This document shows, piece after piece, positions 45,719 to 56,090 of a stretch of DNA of 64,000 bases (position 1 is the first letter of the stretch; each line of letters begins with the position of its first letter). Source of the DNA: Maratus speciosus. Its lineage: Eukaryota; Arthropoda; Arachnida; Araneae; Salticidae. The notes under the pieces were generated by a model. That model was not told the DNA's origin. It searched no databases and saw only the letters and a list, made by a program, of their open reading frames with translations. The stretch spans positions 162,622,761 to 162,686,760 of the forward strand of contig OZ010799.1 of assembly GCA_963932465.1 (NCBI GenBank), read 5' to 3'. The position numbers were made by a program, and so were the translations under genes.

Positions 45719-47222
45719 CCCTTCATGTACTGAATTATGAATTCATGAAAATTTTATCATCTAAATCATTTTCCGTGAATTGTTTAAACAACATTAGATG
45801 ATTTACATAATCTTTTAGTAAATTTTAGAATGATTTTAGAAGGATTGAAGAATTTAGAAAGATTAATTAAATTTGAATTTATATAGATTTTGTGCAATAT
45901 TTATAACCCTACTGAAATCTGTCATTTTAAATGTTTTTCTTAGTATTTTGTAGAATTAGGAAATGCACAAATAATATGTTCTTACAATAGAAATATAGAA
46001 ATATTTCTAAATTGAAAAATTCCCTCCCCGCTCCCCATCGCCAAGAAAGCTAAAAACTAAGGTAAAGGCAAAAGAAATCATCCTTTTTAGAATATATTTT
46101 TTAATGTAACCCATAATGCTTTTGAAAGAAGATAAAGTAATGTATCTATCACTCATTCTAAACTGTATTACAAATGATCGATGTATTAAATGAATTTTAT
46201 AACAAGTTATTTCAATGGTACTTATAAGTAGGGGAGAGAAACTAGTTGGCTACAGGGTTAAGTAGGCGCAGTCTTCATAAATAGCCTGTTTATGGATAGA
46301 TTGCGCAACCAGTCACAGAGTACCTTTCTTCTTGCTTTTTACAATCTCCATTGTAGTTTTGCACCGCTACCTACGTGCAGTGGACATTTATTATGATTTT
46401 TCTGTTTTTTGCACTCATAAGTAATTTTTTGTTGTTTCATTCATTTTCTAATTTCTAATACTTACCTTAATAATTGCGATTTAGCTTATGCAGTTTTTAT
46501 TAGTGTATGATTAACTGTACCTACCCCATACGTGATTTACTTGGATTATTTATGTTTAGAAGTTTACGTTTCTCTTTTGAGAAGAAATTTATTATGGGGC
46601 TAGTAGGCGCATTGAACACGGGCCTAGTTGGCTCAGTGTCTGGTGGTGTGCTGGTAACTTTAAATACAGCAAACAAAGAGAAAAGTGGTTGCAATAACAG
46701 ATTTTGGGCACATGAGGCTTGCCCAAACGGATACACTCGATTTTTTTTTCTGACAACTGTAACTATGATCATGATATCGAGTAGGATAGAAATGACTCAT
46801 TGTTAATGTTTTATTCATTATTTTTATGTCTGTATAATTCAGAATTTACATTGTACGGCTATAACACCTTTGTTTAAACTTACTGGTAATAATGAAATTG
46901 ATTTCTCTTAACTGCGTGTCTTATTTGAGTTTCATTTAAATTTTTATATTGAGTGTTCAACTTACCCCATAGGTATAGGCAAATTGCCCCGTGATGGGGT
47001 AGGTTGGCGCACAATTTTCCTTTTACTTTAGGTTTCTGCTAAGCATAAGCTACAAAAGTTACAAACTCAAAACTCCAGGTATTTATAGCCAAATATCTGT
47101 TGTTTAAAAGTGCAGCTAAAGTTTGTTAAAAAACTTAAACAAAAAAAAAAAAAAAATAAAAATCAATAACTAAAAATTGCGCCTACTAGCCCCGGTCTCC
47201 TCTACCATCAGTAGATAAAGTG
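45719..47222. mobile_element. TTAA-flanked piggyBac-like MITE, copy 2, interrupted
   Basis: Left end after TTAA (45715-45718); right end ACCATCAGTAGATAAAGTG before TTAA (47223-47226). The sequence follows 42158-42679 closely up to 46230, then resumes at 47205 after a 972-bp insertion. Without that insertion it is about 530 bp. Confidence 0.85.
46231..47202. mobile_element. 972-bp TA-flanked element nested in the TTAA MITE
   Basis: Ends GGGGAGAGAAACTAGTTGGC and, reverse complemented, GAGGAGACCGGGGCTAGTAG. TA flanks at 46229-46230 and 47203-47204. The motif GGGSCTAGTWGGCGCA recurs at both ends and inside (about 46596, 46620 and, reversed, 47180), plus a GGGGTAGGTTGGCGCAC near 46995. The overlapping open frames at 46507-46806 are shaped by these repeats and are not recognisable as transposase. 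Confidence 0.8.
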
Positions 47223-47299
47223 TTAAAACGGATACTTAGGTATGTATTAATAACTGATGAAATCGTCTAAATTTTGTTACTTCCAGTCGTTTTTTTTTT

Positions 47300-47920
47300 T
47301 TTTTTTTTTTTATCATTTTCAATATTTAAGCGCTGTGTTTGATTACATATGTGTTAAATGTCTGTTTTATTTATATTATTTTATTTTATTTGCGATGTTT
47401 TATCTTCACTATGGAATAGCAGCCGGAAACAAATGCATAGCTGCCAACTTGTACGGATTTTAATGACCACTAAATTTTAATGGTAAATTTTGCCTAATTC
47501 AATCGACGAATTTTAGTCTTGTTTGATGATTAAATAAGGCAGAAATTTCTGTTAAATTTTAGTGGTAGCAAAAATCCGTACAAGTTGGCAGCTATGCAAA
47601 TGCTAAAAACTTTATTTCAACGTCAGTGGAAACTGCTTTATCTTTCATATTCGTTTACATGGAATAGCGATTGTTATTGTTTTTTACTCATACCGGAAAA
47701 TCATTTTAAAAACCATAAGAAAAGAGTAAATTGTGATACAGATTTCAAAGTAAATGCATTTGTAAGTATATAGTTTTATCTATTCGACTGTGTAAAAATT
47801 TAAAGTGTGCGATGTTTAGATCTCAAAAAGTTTAAGAAATTGTAATGAATGTGAAATGTTTCCTGTTGCCAGCCTTAAAATGGCGTCGGCTTTCCGGACG
47901 GACACGTTTGTCCTATATAA
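47300..47920 (+). repeat. R1 dispersed repeat with nested MITE
   Basis: GCGCTGTGTTTGATTACATA matches about 15208, and GCGATGTTTAGA matches about 14479 and 15557. It ends in CTTTCCGGACGGACACG. Interrupted by the MITE at 47436-47596. Confidence 0.7.
47436..47596. mobile_element. 161-bp foldback MITE, CATAGCTGCC ends (copy 2)
   Basis: Same length and ends as 15767-15927. Exact 6-bp repeats CAAATG lie outside both ends (47430-47435, 47597-47602). The uninterrupted relative at about 15325 has one CAAATG, fixing the target duplication at 6 bp. Confidence 0.9.
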
Positions 47921-48371
47921 TATAGATAGATGTAGATTACAATGTAAACATTCTGGGTTAAAAAAGTTTAGTGTTGTTTGTGCGAACCATTTATCAGGTG
48001 AGTATCCAACATTTTATTTTTAAATGATGTAATGATGAGATACTGCTTCTTTGGATAGTACAAACAAATTGTAGCAAATGCAAACTGTGTACAAGGTTTT
48101 CTTTTACTTTTCATTAAATCCATAAAAATGAGAAATGTCGTAGCTTCATTACGACGTGCCTGTATCCATACGCATAATCTACATTGATTAGATTCTTATT
48201 TCAGTATATTTTTGGAGGGTGGTGGTTTTGAAATACAAACTCACAGTCAGATTTTAATGTAATATGCTCTTTTTTTCCGGAATTTTTATCCATGATGGCT
48301 TATGTTCAACAGACTATGTAATTATACATTTTTGAAATTGTTTTATCAAAATAGCTTCAAAAATTGTGTAT
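47921..48371 (+). other. anonymous stretch with a THAP-like fragment and donor
   Basis: At 47957-48000 the plus strand reads GLKKFSVVCANHLS and runs into CAG|GTGAGTATC, a good splice donor. The SVVCxNHLS pattern resembles the C-terminal Cys/His end of a THAP zinc finger, but the other zinc ligands are not visible. Too short to assign. Confidence 0.2.
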
Positions 48372-48375
48372 TTAA

Positions 48376-48687
48376 CCCCTTCGCGACTAGCGTCTTTTAA
48401 CCCCTTCGGGACGAGCGTCTTTTGCAAAATTTTTAATATTTTATCACTGGTTTTTCAAAGCAGAAAATTTTGCCTAATAGAATCGGGAAAATGCTCGGAT
48501 TAAATAAGGCAAAATTTACAATAATAATTTACTGGTGAGTATAATCACGGATTCTGAACACAGTATGCGGTATGAATACCGGTCGCTCGTCCCCAAGGGG
48601 TTAAGAATTTTTATTCTTTTGTCACCGGTTTTTGAAAACAAATTTTTTTGTCTAATGTAATCGGTAAAATGCTCCGGATAGAAAAAT

Positions 48688-48690
<3 letters not shown>
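48376..48690. mobile_element. outer TTAA MITE of the CCCCTTCGxGAC family, self-nested
   Basis: Begins after TTAA at 48372-48375 with CCCCTTCGCGACTAGCGTCT, breaks at the TTAA of the inner copy, and resumes at 48605 with TTCTTTTGTCACCGG and AATCGGTAAAATGCTCCGGA. It ends in an A-run (48688-48722) without a visible right end. Confidence 0.65.
48401..48600. mobile_element. 200-bp TTAA MITE, inner copy
   Basis: CCCCTTCGGGACGAGCG...CGCTCGTCCCCAAGGGG, TTAA at 48397-48400 and 48601-48604. Inserted in an older copy of its own family. Confidence 0.85.
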
Positions 48691-48722
<32 letters not shown>

Positions 48723-48723
<1 letters not shown>

Positions 48724-49010
48724 AGGTTGGAATAATCAATGAGTGCGGGTTGCGCAAATTTTGCTACTTTAACGTTGCCCGAGGAAATATCGAGCTGTGC
48801 AGCGAGACGGTTAATCGTCCAAGTGTCAAGGTTTATATGACATCATGTCTGTCGAATTTGAATACCTCCATCTCTGAAAAGAAATATATACCGTATTTAA
48901 TGACAAAAGCAATGCGATTAAATAAGAGAAGGATAGCCATACAGAAAAAAGTGGTATTCAAAAATCCGGAAACTTTCACCTGTGACAAGCACTTTTTTTT
49001 TTAAGACTAA
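48723..49010 (+). other. unrecognised open stretch, possible decayed coding fragment
   Basis: An open plus-strand frame of about 95 codons follows the A-run: GLRKFCYFNVARGNIELCSE early and NPETFTCDKHFFF at the end. Base composition is less AT-rich than its surroundings. The final TFTCDKHFF resembles the C-H end of a THAP finger, like the fragment at 47957, but nothing else supports that. Unassigned. Confidence 0.2.
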
Positions 49011-49121
49011 CACTAGGCTCCACAAACGTTCACAAATAAACAAATTTAACTACGTACCACATAAATAGTACTCAAATGAAAAGTTCCGTAAAAGCTTTAG
49101 TAAAAATACACGTACCATGTA

Positions 49122-50205
49122 CAGTCGTGGAAAAAAAAGTAAACACCTCCTACTAACTCCTCAACAAATTACAGTAGACGAAAGTTACAGGTACCGAACG
49201 ATTGGAAATAAAGTCTACTTTTAAATGATGCACATAAAATTTGCTTAGGGGCCATCTACATATTAAAACGAATCCAAAATTCATTTTTTCAATGGCAATA
49301 ACCAATTTTAACGAGTTATTTCCAATCTTCGCTTAAAACTATGCCTAGACACCAAATTTCAAGTCATTTGAATGATAAGTATTTGAATTATAAATTTTCA
49401 AAATTGATTGCTTATAATGTTAAATTACATTTTCATATTTTTATTTATATCTCCTAAAATTATGCTCCTAATGTGCTAATTTTTTGTGTAGCAATATTAC
49501 TAATATACCCAAACATAAATACGTTGAATTTTCAATTTTTATAATTTTATGATATGAATTATGAAATTAATATTCGAAAAAAATATTAATTGTGACCTAC
49601 AGGTTTTGTTTTTTTTTTTTTTGATGTATTTAGTTTTATTAAGTCCTGTTTTATGGAAATCCAAAATTTCACATTTTTCTTCCAAGTAGTTTTCAAATTA
49701 TACTTAAAAAACGGCAAAAGGATGTTTTAAGGGGCCGTCTGTGATAGAAGTGACTACATATTTTGGAATTTCTTCTGCTGTCGTGTAATCTAGTAGGCTT
49801 CATTGACTGCTTGAGTGGTGCTTAAGGTGCCTTGATCAATAGGGGGGCTCTCTCGGTTAACAATCGAGTACGGAACTTCAATTTGGATACAGCCCTTAAA
49901 ATACGCTCGTTTTAAAATAATTAATTTCTCGGAAACGTATGGTACGAATTGCATAAAAATTTGTTTTTAGGCTAATTGAAGGTTGTAGAGTTTATTTATG
50001 CTGTCAGAATTGTGTACTGCTCTATGAAAAAAGCAAAGTTATGGTTCGTTTTAATAAATAGATGGCCCCCTAAGTAAATTTTATATACATAATTTAAAAG
50101 TAGACTTTATTTCCAATCCTTCGGTACCAGTAACTTTCTTCTACGATAATTTGTTGAGGAGTTAGTAGGAGGTGTTTACTTTTTTTTTTTTTTTTTCTAC
50201 GACTG
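49122..50205. mobile_element. 1084-bp TA-flanked element, CAGTCGTGG ends, copy 1
   Basis: Inverted ends of about 110 bp: CAGTCGTGGAAAAAAAAGTA, AACTCCTCAACAAATTA, ATTGGAAATAAAGTCTACTT. TA on both sides. A second full-length copy in reverse orientation lies at 59375-60443. No transposase-like frame; probably non-autonomous. Confidence 0.9.
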
Positions 50206-50311
50206 TACTTATATTCTATATATTGACTTAAATAATAATTTTTCAACTTAACAATCGAAACTTTTATAAAAAAAAATTATTCCACTAAAGCAAAAATCCC
50301 TATTAGAAATA

Positions 50312-50487
50312 CAGTAAACTCTCAGTAAGGCGGACTCTGTGTAAGACGGAAATCTGTCTAACTCGGAAAGATTTTCAAGTCCCTGCGAATCCAGAGACAT
50401 AGAGTAAAATTTGTCTAAGGCGGAATATTGTCTACTACGGAAAATTTTCTCGGTCCCAATTGATTCCGCCTTAGACAGAGTTTACTG
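50312..50487. mobile_element. 176-bp TA-flanked MITE, CAGTAAACTCT ends
   Basis: CAGTAAACTCTCAGTAAGGC...GACAGAGTTTACTG with TA outside (50310-50311, 50488-50489). The motif TAAGGCGGA/TAAGACGGA repeats several times within. The ends resemble the CAGT-type ends at 2462 and 37122. Confidence 0.85.
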
Positions 50488-50489
50488 TA

Positions 50490-51113
50490 ATTAAATCAGG
50501 TTTCTAAGAATTAGTATTTTGAGCATATCATAGCTGACTCCAAATGCTTTGTGACTCTGCTTTACATTTAAAACTGTGCTGTTAATAATCTAGAAACAGA
50601 ATTTTGAGATTAAATCTAAATCTCTACATTTTAAATTTCCTGTAAAATTACTAATTTTATTCTAAATATAATACTCGTTCGCTAAGTAAACATTTTACAC
50701 AACACGTTTAATTACTTTAAACTAAATATTGTACTTTAAAATCATTTTCTAATTATACGCAGGAAGACTACTTTAATAAGATTCTGCTTAATCCATACAA
50801 TTTCTCAAGCACATTCTGTGTAACTTCTCTATGCATGAAGGACATCGAATTATATGTAAGAAGGTATACTTATTAAGAAGACATTTTCGATTGTTTTGAA
50901 AACGCCCACAAAGATTTATTTTATTTTCAGTTAGTATTTAGGTAAAAGATTGTAAATAGGGAAAATATTATAATAAACAGATTGCTCTTTATAAAGCATT
51001 TTTATGAACTTCGTTAAAATAAGTTTTGGAAAGAATAAAATATTTAAAAAATTGTTTTAAAATTGTCTTATGTAAAATCTACAATATGATCTTAGAAAAA
51101 CTCACAGTTTTAC
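50490..51113. other. anonymous AT-rich DNA
   Basis: Nothing recognised. Confidence 0.45.
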
Positions 51114-51117
51114 TTAA

Positions 51118-52604
51118 GGTGTCTTGTACCTTTTAAAGGCGACGAAAATCAGTAAAAACTATTAAAGTTTGAATTGGCCTATTTTCAAAACCTTTTTATG
51201 TATAAACATGAAATTTTGACTGTTATTAAACAGATTAGATTTTTTATCACACTACCATCATAAACTAACTAACCTTTTACGGAATTTGTTGCCTTTTGAA
51301 ATAACTCTTTTTATTACTATCTAAGTCATACCGCGTATGATATCTGGAGAACACATGTATGGCTTGCTATAAAATTTAAAGTAGATGATAAGCACATCTG
51401 TGCGTTTGTATATTGTTCAAATTAAAATAACTCTTTCTTTTACTCCGCAAATCATTACGCGTATAATATCCTCAGAATGTACGTATGGATTGTCATAAAA
51501 TTTGATATAATTAACAAAAATATATGTATTTTTAAAATGATCTACTCTTAGGTCAAAATTATTTTATTAAGCATGTAAACAAATTATTTTTGTGAGAAAA
51601 AATCATTTTTAAAAATTTTTAATGAATAAAATCAATCATAAGTAAACATTCTACCATTGCAGATAAATAAAAGTAGGTCATTTTAAACGCACAAATGTGC
51701 TTATCATCTTTCAAATTTTCAAGCAATTTATAGATATGTTCTCAAGATATCATTCGCGCAACAACTAACAGAGTAATAAAAAGAGTCGTTTTAAATTCAA
51801 TAATCAATAAATTTTGTAAAAGGCTAGTCAGTTTCTGGTGGTAGTATATTAAAAAATCTAATCTGTTTAATCAGTGGTCAATATTTAATGTTTATAAATA
51901 AAAAAGTTTTGAAGACATCCCAATTCAATCTTTGAAAGTTTTTGCTGAATTTTGTTGCGCTTAAAAGATACAATACTTCTTAATCAATGGTCAAGATTTC
52001 ATGTTTATACATAAAAAGGCTTTGAAGATAAACTAATTCAAACTTTGTATGATTTGTCACTATTCAGCCAGTTTAACCCTTAAATGCCTGATTTTTCAAA
52101 AACCATTGTAATAATGTTTTTCGGCTTTCATTTTTTAAATAAACCATGTGAAAAATACTTTACAAAATCATATTTTGTTTTAAGTTTAGCTTACAGGTAA
52201 AAAACAGTTTATTACTAATCGGCAATACTGGTGTTTAATTGAAAAAATAATTTCCCTTGATAAAATTCTATAATATTAAACACACAAGAATTTTAGGAAC
52301 TATAATGAGAAATAAATTTTACTTGCTCACTGCAGGTCAAAATATTATATTTCGCAAGCTTCCAAACAAAACAATAAGAACAAGTAGCAAAAATTGAAAA
52401 AATAAATCTATCTTTATTCTTAAACAGCACAAGTGTTGCCATCTACATGTTGAAATTCAATTTAATAAAATTTACAGAATGTATTTTATTGGCAACATTA
52501 GGCATTATAGCTTCAATATTATTCTAATAGTATTTTAGAGCCTAAATTGGGTATGTTGCCGAAAAGAACACCATGCATTTAAGGGTTAAAAGGTACAAGA
52601 CCCA
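51118..52604. mobile_element. foldback element with ~300-bp arms
   Basis: Left arm 51118-51410 pairs with the reverse complement of about 51680-51990 (shared TTAAACAGATTAGATTTTTT, GATGATAAGCACATCTGTGC). A third partial arm copy runs 51965-52075. GGTGTCTTGTACCTTTTAAA at the left is mirrored by GGTACAAGACCC at the right end, with TTAA outside both (51114-51117, 52605-52608). A TTAA MITE is inserted near the right end. Confidence 0.75.
52077..52585. mobile_element. 509-bp TTAA-flanked MITE nested in the foldback element
   Basis: Ends CCCTTAAATGCCTG...CATGCATTTAAGGG, TTAA at 52073-52076 and 52586-52589. Different interior from the 42158 family but the same end type. It interrupts TTTAA|AAGGTACAAGAC. 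Confidence 0.85.
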
Positions 52605-52639
52605 TTAAAAGCTGATAAAGATAATAATAATATCGATTT

Positions 52640-52905
52640 TAGAAGTTAGAAATATACATTTTATTTAAATTTTTAGTATTTTCAGCCTGCAATCCCGTAG
52701 CCATCGTCAGGGAATATTTTTATCAAATGGCATTCCCTTCATTCAAATACGACACTTCCTCATATGCTAATTCATAAGTGCTTCATTCATGTGAATGGAA
52801 GGCATTTAATAAAAGTATCCCCTGATGATGGCCGTGGGATAGCAGTCCGAAACTACCAGGATATTTAAATAAAATGTGTATTTTAAACTTGTAACATTCA
52901 TATTA
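52640..52905. repeat. inverted repeat with CCTGATGATGG...CCGAAAC motif
   Basis: Left and right arms of about 75 bp each (ATTTTATTTAAA outside). The right arm reads CCTGATGATGGCCGTGGGAT, then AGCAGTCCGAAACTACCAGG. The left arm is a decayed reverse copy (CCCTGACGATGG...). The TGATGA...CGAAAC pairing is typical of Penelope-like tails and recalls a hammerhead core, but a complete fold is not supported by eye. Confidence 0.5.
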
Positions 52906-53516
52906 TTATTATTATTGTCACTTTTTAAGTAAGACGGTGAGCCTTTTTTAAGTTCGTGTTGTTTATTTTGTGATTGCATCAAGGTAGAATATTGCATTTC
53001 GTCTTATAATTTTATTTAATTAGCTTTAAGTATGTTGCATGTGAAAAGCTTAAGTATACAGTACGAGAAAGAGAAGAGGTACACAACTACTGGAGATGGA
53101 TATGAAATGGAAAGTCTTATTGTTTTGATTACAAACTTCGAAAATTTCTAGAGAGTATGAAAAAAATAACTAACAATCATATATCCGGTTAATATTATGA
53201 GACATTTTCGGACACTATCAAAAATGTGTTATAATATTTTCAAATCCGAATAAACAATTTAAAAAACACATAATACATTTAAAATTCTATCTTCAGCAAT
53301 TACTGATCCTGGAAAGAGTAATGTATGCTCTTTTTTTCTGCAAACGTATACAATATATAGATTTCTATATATACCTCATAATGAAATTATAATTACCGTC
53401 AGCTGAAAAACAAATAAAGCAACTAAAGACAATTTTTCGTGGAATTAGCATCCGTAGATTAACTTCTTATCCAGCTATGTGTTGAATTTATTTATATTCA
53501 CTATAATAACACTATA
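52906..53516. other. anonymous AT-rich DNA
   Basis: An ATT microsatellite near 52900-52915. Otherwise nothing clear, though the right part may be a decayed module of the 54.8-kb type. Confidence 0.4.
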
Positions 53517-54413
53517 CAGGGTGCAATATGTTATCTATCGCCGACCTTTAATTTCGCAACCGTTGGCCGTAGACATATAGTTCCAATTGCAAAAACGTTT
53601 CAAATAAGCTAAATATTCATGTTGTGGCATTATTTAAAGTAAAAAATCAATTTATAAAAATTACGAAACCTAACTTTTTATACGGTACCCCAGTCCCTAT
53701 ATTTATATTTACTAAAAGTTTACACAGATCATAACAGATATAACACAAAAAGTTTCACATCTGTATTGCAAAAAAATGACACAGTTATTAAATTTCAAAG
53801 GTTGATATTTTTGCACATGATTTTGTCTTTCATTGAGAAATCAGTTAAAATATGAATTAGAGTAATTCGAGATCAAATTCAGGGTGCAATGTCCTTTTTA
53901 CGGAGAAACCACTTTTAACCGGTGTCTAAAAATTTGAACTAACTTTTATGGGTCGAACAACATTCAAACATCAAAGTAGGTAGAATCCACAACCGGAAAA
54001 TAAAACATAGTCACTGTGGACAAGATAAATGGCAGCGGAATTGCACCCTGATTTTGATCTCGAATTACTTTAATTCATCTTTTAACTGATCCCTCGAGGA
54101 AAGACAAAATCATGTGCAAAAATTTCAAAATTTGAAATTTAATAACATTGTCAATTTTTGTAGTACAGATGTCAAACTTTTTGTGTTATATCTGTTACGA
54201 CATGTGTAAACTTTTACTAAATATAACTATAGGGACTGGGGGACCGTATAAAAAGTTAGATTTCGTATTTTTTATAAAGTTGAGTTTTTACTTTAAATAA
54301 TGCCGCAACATGAATATTTACCTCATTTGAAACGTTTTTGTAATTGGAACTATATGTCTACGACCAACGGTTGAGAAATTAAAGGTCGGCGATAGATAAC
54401 ATATTGCACCCTG
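53517..54413. mobile_element. 897-bp foldback DNA element, CAGGGTGCAATATG ends
   Basis: Ends CAGGGTGCAATATGTTATCT...CATATTGCACCCTG, with inverted arms several hundred bp long (TCTATCGCCGACCTTTAATT, TAACTTTTTATACGGT, TTTACACA). TA at 53515-53516; the matching right flank is CA, perhaps mutated. No coding sequence. Its right end is included in the tandem triplication that follows. Confidence 0.85.
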
Positions 54414-56090
54414 CATAATAAAGTAAAATTTTGCTCGGTTGAAGAACGCATAATACATTTCAAAGCGCCCTTTCAGAAAACACTGATGATAGAGTTTGAT
54501 CAGATTTTATTTGGGCAACTTGTATCAACAGAATTTATACACGCCTCATATTTTACTAAAATGTAATTCATCTGGAAAAAGGTAAAACCTTAACTAGGCA
54601 TGTGCTTCCAAAAGTTAACATCCACATAAGCCAATGTATATAAATTCTTTTGTCCAACGTCGTGTCATAATCACGATAATCAACTTTTGAAGGGAAATCT
54701 CCAACATCGCGTAAGAATTTTTTTTTATTATTCTATAAGCATTAGTGTACGAAAATGTAGTTCAGTTGGGAAATTTAGAAACATAATTTAAAAAACATAC
54801 TTTTATCAATTCACGACCACAGTCAGTAATGCTTACGGATTTTCTGTGCAACCCTGCATGTGATTTGCAGAACCTACACACGTTGCGTAATGAAACCATG
54901 GCACAAGAAAAAGAATATATTTTTGTAATTGGAACTATATGTCTACGACCAACGGTTGAGAAATTAAAGGTCGGCGATAGATAACATATTGCACCCTGCA
55001 TAATAAAGTAAAATTTTGCTCGGTTGAAGAACGCATAATACATTTCAAAGCGCCCTTTCAGAAAACACTGATGATAGAGTTTGATCAGATTTTATTTGGG
55101 CAACTTTGTATCAACAGAATTTATACACGCCTCATACTTTACTAAAATGTAATTCATCTGGAAAAAGGTAAAACCTTAACTAGGCATGTGCTTCCAAAAG
55201 TTAACATCCACATAAGCCAATGTATATAAATTCTTTTGTCCAACGTCGTGTCATAATTACGATAATCAACTTTTGAAAGGAAATCTCCAACATCGCGTAA
55301 GAATTTTTTTTTTATTCTATAAGCATTAGTGTACGAAAATGTAGTTCAGTTGGGAAATTTAGAAACATAATTTAAAAAACATACTTTTATCAATTCACGA
55401 CCACAGTCAGTAATGCTTACGGATTTTCTGTGCAACCCTGCATGTGATTTGCAGAACCTACACACGTTGCGTAATGAAACCATGGCACAAGAAAAAGAAT
55501 ATATTTTTGTAATTGGAACTATATGTCTACGACCAACGGTTGAGAAATTAAAGGTCGGCGATAGATAACATATTGCACCCTGCATAATAAAGTAAAATTT
55601 TGCTCGGTCGAAGAACGCATAATACATTTCAAAGCGCCCTTTCAGAAAACACTGATGATAGAGTTTGATCAGATTTTATTTGGGCAACTTTGTATCAACA
55701 GAATTTATACACGCCTCATACTTTACTAAAATGTAATTCATCTGGAAAAAGGTAAAACCTTAACTAGGCATGTGCTTCCAAAAGTTAACATCCACATAAG
55801 CCAATGTATATAAATTCTTTTGTCCAACGTCGTGTCATAATCACGATAATCAACTTTTGAAGGGAAATCTCCAACATCGCGTAAGAATTTTTTTTTTATA
55901 TTCTATAAGCATTAGTGTACGAAAATGTAGTTCAGTTGGAAAATTTAGAAACATAATTTAAAAAACATACTTTTATCAATTCACGACCACAGTCAGTAAT
56001 GCTTACGGATTTTCTGTGCAACCCTGCATGTGATCTGCAGAACCTACACACGTTGCGTAATTAAACCATGGCACAAGAAAAAGAATATAT
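54336..56090 (+). repeat. recent tandem triplication, 584-bp unit
   Basis: TAATTGGAACTATATGTCTA starts at 54341, 54926 and 55510 (spacing 585, 584). Units differ at only a few positions. Each of the first two unit starts carries about 80 bp of the right end of the foldback element at 53517, followed by about 500 bp of module sequence ending AAGAAAAAGAATATAT. The two almost identical 93-codon minus frames (54762 and 55346) are repeats of non-coding sequence. Confidence 0.95.

Noticed and set aside
46507..46806. Overlapping frames of 99 and 83 codons
   Set aside because: Shaped by internal transposon motifs; no recognised domain and both strands open.
54762..55627. Two almost identical 93-codon minus frames
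   Set aside because: They repeat because the DNA is tandemly triplicated; no family resemblance, and the frame includes a MITE end.
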